Of a stretch of 64,000 nt of DNA, positions 1-7,276 are shown piece after piece. Source of the stretch: Bacillus sp. EB600 (lineage in GTDB: Bacteria > Bacillota > Bacilli > Bacillales > Cytobacillaceae). The first letter of the stretch is position 1, and each line of letters begins with the position of its first letter. The stretch lies in assembly GCF_024494385.1 (NCBI RefSeq), contig NZ_JAEVLT010000003.1, positions 186,001-250,000 of the forward strand, written 5' to 3'. A program made the translations under genes and the position numbers. A model generated the notes under the pieces. The model was not told the origin of the DNA. It searched no databases and saw only the letters and a list, made by a program, of their open reading frames with translations.

Positions 1-254
1 TTACTGTCAATGCAAAGGATTTCGAATACGACAAAAAAGTCCTTCATGTTAAAAAAGGAGATAAAGTAAAATTAACGCTGAAAAGTGATGATGATGGCGG
101 ACATGGATTTGCTCTTCCTGCCTATAACATAAATCTTCAGAAAAATGGAAGTGCTGAATTTACAGCTGATAAAACAGGCACCTATGAATATCATTGCTCT
201 GTCATGTGTGGATCTGGTCATACAAATATGACAGGTAAGCTGGTAGTTGAATAG
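1..254 (+). CDS. Cupredoxin with CuA-type copper site (3' end only)
   Basis: The reading frame is open from base 3 and stops at 252-254, leaving about 83 residues of a secreted or membrane-tethered blue-copper-like domain. The C-terminus reads CSVMCGSGHTNM, which fits the CuA pattern C-x3-C-x3-H-x2-M of cytochrome c oxidase subunit II, and an upstream His (GGHGFALPAY) can supply the other ligand. The fragment is a beta-rich domain with no membrane helix in the visible part. Family knowledge suggests electron transfer or copper handling outside the membrane. It is probably a stand-alone cupredoxin (plastocyanin/CoxII-like) rather than a full CoxB, but the missing 5' part prevents a decision. 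A hairpin terminator follows 40 bases after the stop. Confidence 0.85.
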   Translation, partial: TVNAKDFEYDKKVLHVKKGDKVKLTLKSDDDGGHGFALPAYNINLQKNGSAEFTADKTGTYEYHCSVMCGSGHTNMTGKLVVE

Positions 255-292
255 AAAAAGATAATGGTATTCCTTCCATATAAAAGACTATC

Positions 293-341
293 GACAAACG
301 CTATTCCAAATCTTTGTTTTGAATTAGCGTTTGTCTTTTTA
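293..341 (+). terminator. Rho-independent terminator of the cupredoxin gene
   Basis: Perfect 11-bp stem (293-303 with 325-335) closing a 21-base loop and followed by five T (336-340). It ends the leftmost transcript. Confidence 0.85.
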
Positions 342-502
342 TGCCTAGACGAACTGCAGCTTTAGAAGATGTCCTAATCGATGCTTTTGGAGCTTTCCTT
401 GCGTTAACCATCTTATTTTTATTTGAAAAAGTACGAAGGCGAACGAGTATGAACACTAGGGACGGTTCTTTTGTTCCAAGCGAACCGCGGAATAAGTGTT
501 GA
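341..502 (+). pseudogene. VanZ-like C-terminal remnant
   Basis: From ATG 341 a 53-codon frame reads MPRRTAALEDVLIDAFGAFL and then a hydrophobic stretch and Arg-rich end. The segment ALEDVLIDAFGAF resembles the last helix of VanZ-family membrane proteins (D-V-x-x-N-x-x-G). There is no Shine-Dalgarno, the frame is blocked upstream by a TGA at 320-322 and by the terminator, and the tail runs into a 21-bp repeat array. I read it as the 3' scrap of a lost vanZ-like gene. The similarity is short, so the family call is tentative. Confidence 0.35.
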
Positions 503-612
503 ACTCGGCGGAATAATGGGTAAAACTCGCGGAATACAAGTAGATTTCAGCGGAATAACCCGAAAAGTTGGCGGAATCAGGCCCCAAATCGGCGGAATCA
601 GAAACTATATTT
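487..612. repeat. Array 1: six GCGGAAT motifs at exact 21-bp spacing
   Basis: The 7-mer gcggaat occurs at 487, 508, 529, 550, 571 and 592, always exactly 21 bp apart, with variable sequence between. Two copies carry an extra 5' g (ggcggaat). The array lies between the cupredoxin and acetohydroxyacid synthase genes. The related ggcgaaat motif builds array 3 near 49.8 kb, and the reverse complement attccgcc builds array 4 near 60.2 kb. A 61-codon ORF runs across it only because 21 is a multiple of three. Confidence 0.85.
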
Positions 613-672
613 TGATGGAAAACAATCATGACACTAAAGGGCTAGCAAAAATGTAACCGTGTTGCTTCAACC

Positions 673-715
673 AAAATCAACAGCTGATGGAAAAATCCCA
701 TCAGCTGTTGATTTT
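673..715 (-). terminator. Terminator of the acetohydroxyacid synthase gene
   Basis: Perfect 18-bp stem (673-690 with 698-715), 7-base loop, A-run on one side and T-run on the other, so it can work in both directions. It lies 8 bp beyond the stop codon of the minus-strand gene. Confidence 0.85.
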
Positions 716-723
716 TCGAAACG

Positions 724-2418
724 TTAGCGGGATAAAATGACTTGATCATTACCTTGGTTCGGTGGAACGATTGGGAAGACGTTTTCTTCCTCGATAACAT
801 CAAATTCCATTATAAACGGCCCTGGTTGGGCAAATGCGGCTTTAATAACTTGCCGCGCTTCCTCTTCGGTACTAGCTTTGAATCCAACCGCACCATATGC
901 TTCCGCAAGCTTGGCGAAATTGGGAGAGGTTATTTTTACAGCAGAGTATCGCCGCTGATGAAACATCTCCTGCCATTGACGGACCATGCCAAGGTAGCCG
1001 TTATTCATAATCGCGATTTTGATCGGTAGCTGATAGCTAACCGCGGTGATGATCTCCTGCAAATTCATTTGAAAGCTGCCGTCACCTGATACACAAATGA
1101 TTTGTTTCGTTGGGTCTGCTCCCGCGGCCCCGATCGCTGCCGGCAGGCCATAGCCCATTGTCCCTAAGCCGCCTGAAGTGATCAGAGTACGCGGCTTTGT
1201 GAAGGTATAATTGTTGGCCGTCCACATTTGATGCTGACCGACATCCGTGACAACAATGGCATCACCACTAGAAAACTCATCAAGCATACGAATCACGGTT
1301 TGCGGGCTAAGAATACTATTCGATTTTTCAAAACGTGGGACTGTCCGTTTCAGCTTGGTCACTTCGTTAACCCAAATCTCCGTGTTTTCGCGAATCTTCT
1401 CAACATGTACTTGTTCCTTTAAGCCACAAAGGAACTCTTTAGCATCACCGACAATTGGTAAATCAACTTGAATAATTTTGTTGATTTCGGCAGAATCGAT
1501 GTCCACATGGATCTTTTTTGATTTAGGAGAAAAGCTGCTGACCTTGCCGGTTGTCCGGTCGCTAAAGCGAACACCAATGCTGATTAACAAATCACAATGA
1601 TGAACGGCCTTGTTGGCGGCAAATGTTCCGTGCATCCCCAGCATCCCTAAATAAAGAGGATCCGCAGCTTGAAAGGCACCAATCCCCATCAAGGAGCTGA
1701 CCACCGGGATCCGGGCTTGCTGGGCAAACTCCGTCAACAGCTCCGATGCACCTGAAATAATTGCTCCGCCGCCAATGAACAGTACTGGCTTGCGAGCTGA
1801 TTCAATGTACTTGGCCGCTAATTCAATCGATCTTTGCACCGTTTTTGGCTTACTTTCTTTACCATGTCGAGGACCAAGCTTTACAGGGGGACGACTTACG
1901 GCATTTGGAGTAAATTCGATCAGTACTGGACCTGGCCGTCCACTGCCTGCAATCGTAAGGGCAGGTCGGACAACCGCTTCAAGCTCACTGAAATTATTCA
2001 CATAAAAAGTATGTTTTGTAATCGGCATCGTAACCCCAGCTATATCGAATTCCTGAAATGAACTGTTGCAGCACTTGTCAAGGAGAGGGCCGGCAATGAC
2101 TACAAGTGGAACGGAATCGCCATAGGCTGTTGTCATCCCCGTAATTCCATTCGCGACTCCCGCTGCTGTTGTTAAAATTACGACACCAGGCTTTCCAGTT
2201 ACCCGAGCATAACCGTCGGCTGCATGAACAGCGCCTTGTTCGTGCTTTAGTTGGAAGAAACGGAGGCTGGAATGCTTCGCGCAATCCAGTAGCTCCTCCT
2301 CATTGCTACTAAACACAATTTCAACACCGTTCGTTTCTAAGGAACCAAATAGTGAACTAACTTCAGTAGTTTTCATTAACAATGACATTCTTTCACCAAG
2401 TTTCTTCTTTTTTAACAT
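724..2418 (-). CDS. Divergent acetohydroxyacid (acetolactate) synthase large subunit, stand-alone
   Basis: A thiamine-diphosphate enzyme of the AHAS family, which condenses two pyruvates, or pyruvate and 2-ketobutyrate, in branched-chain amino-acid synthesis. The cofactor-activating Glu lies in KHEQGAVHAADGYARVTG (about residue 60). The central FAD/ADP-type domain contains GMLGMHGTFAANKAV, and the C-terminal pyrophosphate/Mg motif is VSGDGSFQMN followed by MNNGYLGMVRQW. The C-terminal half is clearly IlvB-like, not AlsS-like. Two conserved N-terminal features are altered: the glycine-rich FGxPGG loop is replaced by VFSSNEEELL, and TSGPGATN reads TTAAGVAN. There is no ilvN or ilvC beside it and no T-box is visible upstream, so this looks like an accessory copy. 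Start is uncertain: ATG 2418 lacks a clear ribosome site, and Met11 (2388) has GGTGAAAG in front. Confidence 0.8.
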   Translation of the reverse strand: MLKKKKLGERMSLLMKTTEVSSLFGSLETNGVEIVFSSNEEELLDCAKHSSLRFFQLKHEQGAVHAADGYARVTGKPGVVILTTAAGVANGITGMTTAYGDSVPLVVIAGPLLDKCCNSSFQEFDIAGVTMPITKHTFYVNNFSELEAVVRPALTIAGSGRPGPVLIEFTPNAVSRPPVKLGPRHGKESKPKTVQRSIELAAKYIESARKPVLFIGGGAIISGASELLTEFAQQARIPVVSSLMGIGAFQAADPLYLGMLGMHGTFAANKAVHHCDLLISIGVRFSDRTTGKVSSFSPKSKKIHVDIDSAEINKIIQVDLPIVGDAKEFLCGLKEQVHVEKIRENTEIWVNEVTKLKRTVPRFEKSNSILSPQTVIRMLDEFSSGDAIVVTDVGQHQMWTANNYTFTKPRTLITSGGLGTMGYGLPAAIGAAGADPTKQIICVSGDGSFQMNLQEIITAVSYQLPIKIAIMNNGYLGMVRQWQEMFHQRRYSAVKITSPNFAKLAEAYGAVGFKASTEEEARQVIKAAFAQPGPFIMEFDVIEEENVFPIVPPNQGNDQVILSR

Positions 2419-2600
2419 TATAAATTTTTAGAAAAAATTTCGAAGTGAACTACGTCATACTAATGAGAAATTTCTGATGACTCCAGAAAATCAATTACAC
2501 AAGGTAATCGATTCGCGACTACAATTAGTAGAGTGAGATTTATTTCAGTAGCTTTGAAAAATCTCACTCTTAAAACGATAGAAAAATCCAGAGATTCGGA

Positions 2601-2697
2601 TATGAACCATTTTGGCGGGGGTATGAACCATTCTATGTAGCTTATGAACGATTTTACGAGCATTATGAACCATTTTAAATAAGTTATGAGCATTTTG
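2601..2697. repeat. Array 2: five tatgaaccatttt units at exact 21-bp spacing
   Basis: Copies begin at 2601, 2622, 2643, 2664 and 2685, each 21 bp after the last, with a conserved 12-13-bp core (one or two changes per copy) and 8 variable bases. The array is intergenic, between the acetohydroxyacid synthase start and the riboswitch-controlled peptide. Its core differs from that of arrays 1, 3 and 4, but the period is the same. Confidence 0.85.
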
Positions 2698-2780
2698 CCA
2701 TTTACTGTAAAGGAGTTAATGATTTACAAACAACACAGAAAAGACCCAAGCAAAATACAAGGACCTTTTGAGCTTTGTGA

Positions 2781-2918
2781 TTATATTTTACTTACAAATA
2801 TAGTCACAAATGCACTTATAAGAGCTGTGAGGACAAAAAAAGATGTATATAAAATATACTTATTTGTCTTTTTCTTCTGTAGTTTTTGTTCTGGTGTAAG
2901 ACCATAATTGTTAGACAT
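2781..2918 (-). CDS. 45-residue single-pass membrane peptide under a c-di-GMP riboswitch
   Basis: ATG at 2918 preceded by AAAGAGGT seven bases upstream, stop TAA at 2783-2781. The product starts MSNNYGLTPEQKLQKKKTNK, followed by one hydrophobic helix (about residues 21-42, YILYTSFFVLTALISAFVTI) and ends VSKI. The Lys-rich stretch before the helix predicts an N-in orientation. I do not recognise a family. The reading frame begins 24 bases after the 3' edge of a well-formed c-di-GMP-I aptamer on the same strand, so the peptide is the obvious regulated product. No other gene follows on this strand before the divergent acetohydroxyacid synthase terminator region, except array 2 and that gene itself 360 bases on. 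The function is unknown, and a role in a motile-to-sessile membrane process is only inferred from the ligand. Confidence 0.7.
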   Translation of the reverse strand: MSNNYGLTPEQKLQKKKTNKYILYTSFFVLTALISAFVTIFVSKI

Positions 2919-2942
2919 CAAAAATACCTCTTTCTGCTTTGA

Positions 2943-3020
2943 TGGCAGCTGGCTGGCTGTGCCGATTTCGGCAGAGGCCCCTATAGCTTTGCGTCACCAC
3001 TTTTCAGTGATTTTGCCTTT
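2943..3020 (-). promoter_or_regulatory. Cyclic di-GMP-I (GEMM-I) riboswitch
   Basis: Read on the minus strand from 3020 to 2943. The sequence contains GGCAAA, a six-pair hairpin ATCACT-GAAA-AGTGGT with a GNRA tetraloop, the invariant GACGCAAAGC, then TATAGGGGCCT, a second hairpin around GCCGAAATCGGC, and the closing GCCAGCTGCC whose GCC can pair with the initial GGC. These are the landmarks of the GEMM-I c-di-GMP aptamer in order. The 3' strand (CTGC) could alternatively pair with GCAG just before the ribosome site of the 45-residue peptide, which suggests control of translation, though direction (on or off) cannot be read from the sequence. Confidence 0.88.
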
Positions 3021-3121
3021 GTATCAACTGCTCTATTATTATTTTCGAATAAATAGTCTCATTTTTAATAGTACTTTAGACTTATTTTGTCGAGACATTA
3101 CGAAAAATGTCTAAAGTTTTC

Positions 3122-3160
3122 AAAAAAAATGGCCGTTCAATTACTGAACAGCCACTTTTT
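3122..3160 (-). terminator. Terminator overlapping the end of the SGNH hydrolase gene
   Basis: Stem tggccgttca (3130-3139) with tgaacagcca (3145-3154), followed on the minus strand by eight T. The hydrolase stop codon lies in the loop, so the last codons form part of the terminator. Confidence 0.8.
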
Positions 3161-3881
3161 TTAATTCTTTGATCATTACTTTGGAGATCATTTTATACCC
3201 CTCATCGTTTGGATGGAGGTTATCGATAGTATATTTTGGGATATTGTCGATCTCAAGCCCACTTTTGTTGAATAGATCAATAACAGGAATTGAGTATGAT
3301 TTGCACACTTTTTTCTCAGCTCTCACGTAATCCTCAAGCTTGTACCCACTCGTATTTGCATTCGGGTAAACAGGTTGATTTTTAAAAGCGCCTCGTTTTA
3401 AAGGAGTGAAAAACACGACTGTGGCGCTTTCCGGTTTATCCGCCATAATTCGATCAATTAAATTTTTAAGATTTCCGTAAAAGGTATCTTTGAGTCGATC
3501 ATCCTTGATCGTACCAAGTGGCTTGTTGCTCCCATAATCATTTGTTCCGCCAAATACAGTAATTAAATCGCTGTTTTTTAAGTTTTCTGGAGTAATGTTG
3601 TCTGCCATCAGTTTGATCGGCCTGCCCGGGACGGCATCAGTTTTGACAGAATTTATTTTCAGACCAGTTTGGACAAGGGGCTGATATTTATTGGCATAGG
3701 TAATGCTATCCCCGATTGCATACCAGTTCTGGTTATTCCACGAGGCTTCCAAATTTTCTTTTTCAAAAGATGCCTTGGCGGATTCAGCAAGTAAGCTTAG
3801 CTTTTGATTGTATTTAAAATTCCCGATTATTAAAGTACTTATAGTTAAAATACTTAGCAAAACAACAGATAGATATTTCAT
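3141..3881 (-). CDS. Secreted SGNH/GDSL-family hydrolase
   Basis: A lipase/esterase-type hydrolase of the SGNH fold, exported by an N-terminal hydrophobic segment (MKYLSVVLLSILTISTLIIG). Block I is YAIGDSITYA with the nucleophilic Ser, block III is GGTNDYG with the Asn, and the C-terminal DNLHPNDEGY supplies Asp and His, so the triad and oxyanion residues are all present. Length about 246 residues is normal for the family. I start at ATG 3881 because GGGGTG lies about ten bases before it; a GTG at 3893 would add four residues. The substrate is unknown; wall-polymer deacetylation or ester cleavage outside the cell is a reasonable guess given the window, but not shown. Confidence 0.85.
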   Translation of the reverse strand: MKYLSVVLLSILTISTLIIGNFKYNQKLSLLAESAKASFEKENLEASWNNQNWYAIGDSITYANKYQPLVQTGLKINSVKTDAVPGRPIKLMADNITPENLKNSDLITVFGGTNDYGSNKPLGTIKDDRLKDTFYGNLKNLIDRIMADKPESATVVFFTPLKRGAFKNQPVYPNANTSGYKLEDYVRAEKKVCKSYSIPVIDLFNKSGLEIDNIPKYTIDNLHPNDEGYKMISKVMIKELKKVAVQ

Positions 3882-3967
3882 TTCAACGTGCACCCCAAAT
3901 GAATTTGTATTCTACTATAGTATCGCCTAAAATGTGTTTGATTTCCATTCATTTAAGAAAAACGGAC

Positions 3968-4186
3968 CTATAGAAAAATAAGCAGTCGGCCAAAGTGTGC
4001 CCATACTACAAAGGTTAAAATTGACAGTGCGATCATGGTAATAACCCATGCCTTTGTAAAAAGATTATAGCCCTTTTTTTGAACAAACCATTCGCCTAAA
4101 AGAATAAATACGTAAAAAATGATAAACTCCTTAAAAACATCAAATAGTTTCCAAAGAATAAAATGTAAAAGGGTAAGTCCACCCAA
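3968..4186 (-). CDS. Small two-helix membrane protein, unknown
   Basis: 72 codons from a TTG start at 4186 with an excellent GGAGG seven bases upstream. Two hydrophobic stretches are visible (about residues 16-32, FKEFIIFYVFILLGEWF, and 45-70, AWVITMIALSILTFVVWAHF). I recognise no family. It is divergent from comM, whose 5' end lies about 95 bases away, so the two may share a promoter region. The strong ribosome site is the main reason to accept it. Confidence 0.6.
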   Translation of the reverse strand: MGGLTLLHFILWKLFDVFKEFIIFYVFILLGEWFVQKKGYNLFTKAWVITMIALSILTFVVWAHFGRLLIFL

Positions 4187-4931
4187 GGTGAGGCCTCCTT
4201 CAATTAGGAATTGCTTTGGATTGGATAGGAAAATTACTACAAGTTATTTAGGAACGACCGATTCTATTCGTTATATTTCCATGCATAAAATTGGACTGAA
4301 GGGGCTGGAAGGCTACCAGATCACCGTTGAAGTACAAGCAGTTCCTGGATTGAATTCGATTGTCATTGTCGGCTTGCCGGATACATCGGTAAAAGAATTT
4401 AAGCAGCGAATTGCAGCAGCGTTTTATTCTCTCAATTATTTCCTTCATCATCTGAAGATCATTATTAATCTCTCTCCGCCAGAACAAAAGAAAAATGGCC
4501 CTATGTTTGATTTACCTATAGCGATTGGAATCCTTTCAAGCTTGCAAGAAATCAATGTGAAAATAACCGAAACAACGGGCTTTATTGGCGCCCTTTCTTT
4601 GGATGGCGGCATTCAACCCGTTGAAGGTATGCTAGCAGCAGTGTTAGCTGCAAAAAAAATTGGGCTAAAAAGATTGTATGTGCCTTTTGATAAAAATCTT
4701 GCTGGACTGGAGAGTAACGATTTGGAGCTAATCTATGTAAAAAGTCTGCATGAGGTAGTAGACCATTTGGCTGGAAGACCAATTCCTTCATTAGTAATAC
4801 CACAATTAGCGGAAGCGGGGGCAATCCAACACTACCATCCGGATTTTCAACCAATCATTGGTCACTCGTTTGCCAAACATGCTTTAGAAGTGGCAGCAGC
4901 TGGGGAATACCATGTGTTTATGTCCGGACCA

Positions 4932-5177
4932 GCTCTATCAAATCATAACAAATCGTACACTTGTCTTAGATTCTCAAGTAAAGACACTTGTCCAACCCTT
5001 CGCTGGTCCAGGGTTTAGCCTTCTTGCGAACACCTATGTCTTTCGGTCTCTTTTTGCAGAGCACTCCATAGGGCAGGAGTTACCTGGGCTACCTTTAGTC
5101 TCTTACGGCAATCCTTCCATCGGAATTTTCACATTCAGTGAATGTCCGTACTAAAATAAAGGCTTAAATATGGTTGA
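4932..5177 (-). ncRNA. Predicted omega (guide) RNA region at the TnpB-side end
   Basis: The 246 bases between the tnpB stop and the element edge have no gene. The minus strand can fold; for example aaccct/agggtt (4994-4999 with 5010-5015) closes a 10-base loop, and acacttgtc occurs twice (4957 and 4984). In characterised TnpB systems the omega RNA covers the 3' end of tnpB and this end region, and its guide is the flanking DNA beyond the edge. Here that would be tggtccggacataaacacat (minus strand, 4931-4912), which is comM. The position is from family knowledge; exact RNA ends are not visible. Confidence 0.5.
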
Positions 5178-6638
5178 CTACTCTTCTAATGCAGCATACT
5201 CAATAAAGTCGTCTATATACCAATGTTTATAATGCTCACGATTTAGATAGGCCCTTTCCTTAAGGGCAGAAATCCAGGCTTGTACTTTTTTCCAATGTTT
5301 AAATAAATCATGCACCTGATGTCCCTTTTTTGCTTCCTTGGCAAAAAGGACTGACATCATTTGTTTTGGAACTTTTTCTTTAAAACCCATGGCACGTCGG
5401 GCCAGTACCAAGGCTGCACTTTGATGGATCGAAAGTCCGTATGTTTTTTGATATTTAACCCTTCCAATTAAAGAAGAATAATAGGCGGGAACCTGAGCAA
5501 TGGATACGCCTGCCTTAATACTTTTAGAAATCAAAGTGGTAATGATTTTTCGATAAACAAAATTACTGCTCATTCGATTAAATTTTGGATTTTTACTTAA
5601 GCTGTTTTTAAAATATAAATCTTCGATTGCGATGATTTTGATTCCAAACGATGCCACCCAATCAAACACAGCAGCTACGGTATTTCCTATTATCCAATTA
5701 CGCTTTTTGGAGCGAATGCTATTCACATCTTTCATCCAAAATACTTTGCTAACTCGAAAATTTCCATTTGGATGGACGATCGTAACGGCTAAATTGTCTG
5801 GATTGATGTCGATACCGGCACAGCCTTTTGAAAAATCATTCGAGGATTCTACCTTTTGGTCGAAGGTTATATGGACATAGTATTTTCCGCTTTCCCTCAG
5901 AATGCGAACACTATAGGCTTTTCCACTTAAAAGATGGGTGAGAATAGTCAAGATGTGTTTTTCGGAGAATTGAACTTCAAAACGCAGTCGGTCATTTCTT
6001 TTAGAGGATAGTGGGTTTAATACGTTCATTTCTACTAAATGGTCCTGCAAATAATATAATTTGATATTTTCATTCCCGCCTTTGGAGGTTTCCCCGCGTG
6101 AGTAAAGGGCGTTGGTTCGTGAATCGATCCAATCTTGTTTGGTAATTTTATGTTTAAGTAAAAGAGTCAGTCTTTTTTTCGTACCATCAACAATTTTAGG
6201 AATACTGCCATTTTCAATGTGGTATTGATAATAATTCAACTTTCTGGTTAACTTTTTAATTCGTGATTTCTTATTCAAAATAAGGTCCTCTTTGTTTAAT
6301 TTAGAGGAATTTCGGATTTTTTCTATTATAATTTCTATTTTTTGAATCGCTGTTTTATATTGCTCGATATACAACGGCAACAATTCCTTTTGCGAGGATA
6401 TGGAAGCTTCTGCTTCAAGAAACGCATCCCTCATATAGCGCGAATTATTTAAAAACAGTGGTTTCGCCTTCGCTACTGCACTTTTTCGGTCCTGGCCATC
6501 AAAAATGCGTTCACGCAAGTAGCGTTTAGCCGATTGAAATTTACGCATAAGCTCGTCAAGAATGATCGATTCACTTGCAGAAGAGTTAATCACAATTCCC
6601 GTGAAAGTAATCGCTTGTTCATTCTCTTTGTTTGACAT
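5178..6638 (-). CDS. tnpB: TnpB-related RuvC-fold nuclease of the IS607-type element
   Basis: 486 residues of the long 'TnpB-related accessory protein' type. RuvC-I is CAGIDINPDNLAV with Asp277, and RuvC-II is IIAIEDLYFKNS with Glu339. In the RuvC-III region the sequence is YGLSIHQSAALVLARRAMGF, where typical TnpB has D-x-N-A-A; here a His (405) stands in the place of the third Asp. No CxxC pair exists, so the usual zinc ribbon is absent. The N-terminal half is basic with long helices. In family terms TnpB is an RNA-guided DNA nuclease that cuts empty donor sites and so favours retention of the element. Whether this variant cuts is uncertain because of the missing third acid. It overlaps tnpA by 20 bp. 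Confidence 0.82.
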   Translation of the reverse strand: MSNKENEQAITFTGIVINSSASESIILDELMRKFQSAKRYLRERIFDGQDRKSAVAKAKPLFLNNSRYMRDAFLEAEASISSQKELLPLYIEQYKTAIQKIEIIIEKIRNSSKLNKEDLILNKKSRIKKLTRKLNYYQYHIENGSIPKIVDGTKKRLTLLLKHKITKQDWIDSRTNALYSRGETSKGGNENIKLYYLQDHLVEMNVLNPLSSKRNDRLRFEVQFSEKHILTILTHLLSGKAYSVRILRESGKYYVHITFDQKVESSNDFSKGCAGIDINPDNLAVTIVHPNGNFRVSKVFWMKDVNSIRSKKRNWIIGNTVAAVFDWVASFGIKIIAIEDLYFKNSLSKNPKFNRMSSNFVYRKIITTLISKSIKAGVSIAQVPAYYSSLIGRVKYQKTYGLSIHQSAALVLARRAMGFKEKVPKQMMSVLFAKEAKKGHQVHDLFKHWKKVQAWISALKERAYLNREHYKHWYIDDFIEYAALEE

Positions 6639-7276
6639 ACTGCCCCTCCATTTCTAACTCCGAAAGAGTCTTTTTTACTTTCTTGGAACCCCTTCTTCCA
6701 TATAATCTTGCGGAAAATGAAGTCATAATAGAGATGAGGTCTTCCACCATTTCCTCGTTCAGTTCCTTTTTCTCTTGTTGTTCGATCGTGATCATTTCAA
6801 CTCCGTGAGATTTACAATAAGTTTCCAAATAATTGTATCCAAATCGGGCTAAACTATCTTTATACTCAACTAATAAATATTGAATTGGTTCTTTTTCAAT
6901 GATGGAAAGTAAAGTTTTAATCCCCTTTTCTCTTTTCATTAATTCCGCTGGCTACTTCTTTGATTACATGGGAAATGGACATTTGGTGCTCGAATGCAAA
7001 AGTGGTTAGTCTCCCTATTTGTCGGTCCAAGTTTCCTGCCATCTCTTGTTTTTTTGTTGAAACCCTGGCATAAATGACACAAATAGTCTTTGTAGATATC
7101 TTGGCTTTCTCAACTTCCATACCTATTAGCTTTTCTAAATCACTTTTTAGATACCTTCGGTGGCCACCGCTTGTTTTATAAACCTTTATTTTCCCCTGTT
7201 CTTCCCAGTGCAAAATTGTAGCTCTCGAAATATTTAAAAATTCACGTGCCTGTTTCTGAGATAAAAAAATAGACAT
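6619..7276 (-). pseudogene. tnpA: IS607-family serine recombinase TnpA, frameshifted
   Basis: The N-terminal piece (7276-6917) has a MerR-like helix-turn-helix (SQKQAREFLNISRATILHWE, then GGHRRY) and the start of the resolvase domain with the catalytic Ser73 in YARVSTKKQ, ending ASGINEKRKGD. The C-terminal piece (6939-6619) continues REKGIKTLLSII, then VEYKDSLARFGYNYLE and SFSARLYGRRGSKKVKKTL. Removing one G from the run of four at 6922-6925 joins them into a normal recombinase of about 217 residues (KRKGIKTLL). An ATG at 6939 lies 23 bp before the first stop, so the C-terminal piece could be made separately. The enzyme is dead unless slippage in AAAAGGGG corrects the frame, or the extra G is an assembly error. 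Confidence 0.82.

Noticed and set aside
471..656. 61-codon plus-strand ORF with heptad GGI repeats
   Set aside because: It is the 21-bp array read in frame; no ribosome site, and equivalent arrays with 20-bp steps cannot keep a frame, so coding is not the selected property.
2460..2693. 77-codon minus-strand ORF with repeated KWFI
   Set aside because: Again a by-product of a 21-bp array (array 2); no ribosome site.
2686..2907. Plus-strand ORF with AAGGAG before an internal ATG (2719)
   Set aside because: It lies opposite the 45-residue peptide, which has the aptamer and a convincing membrane-peptide composition.
4119..4280. Upstream extension of comM to 4119
   Set aside because: The added residues have no match to ComM N-termini and overlap the divergent small gene's start region.
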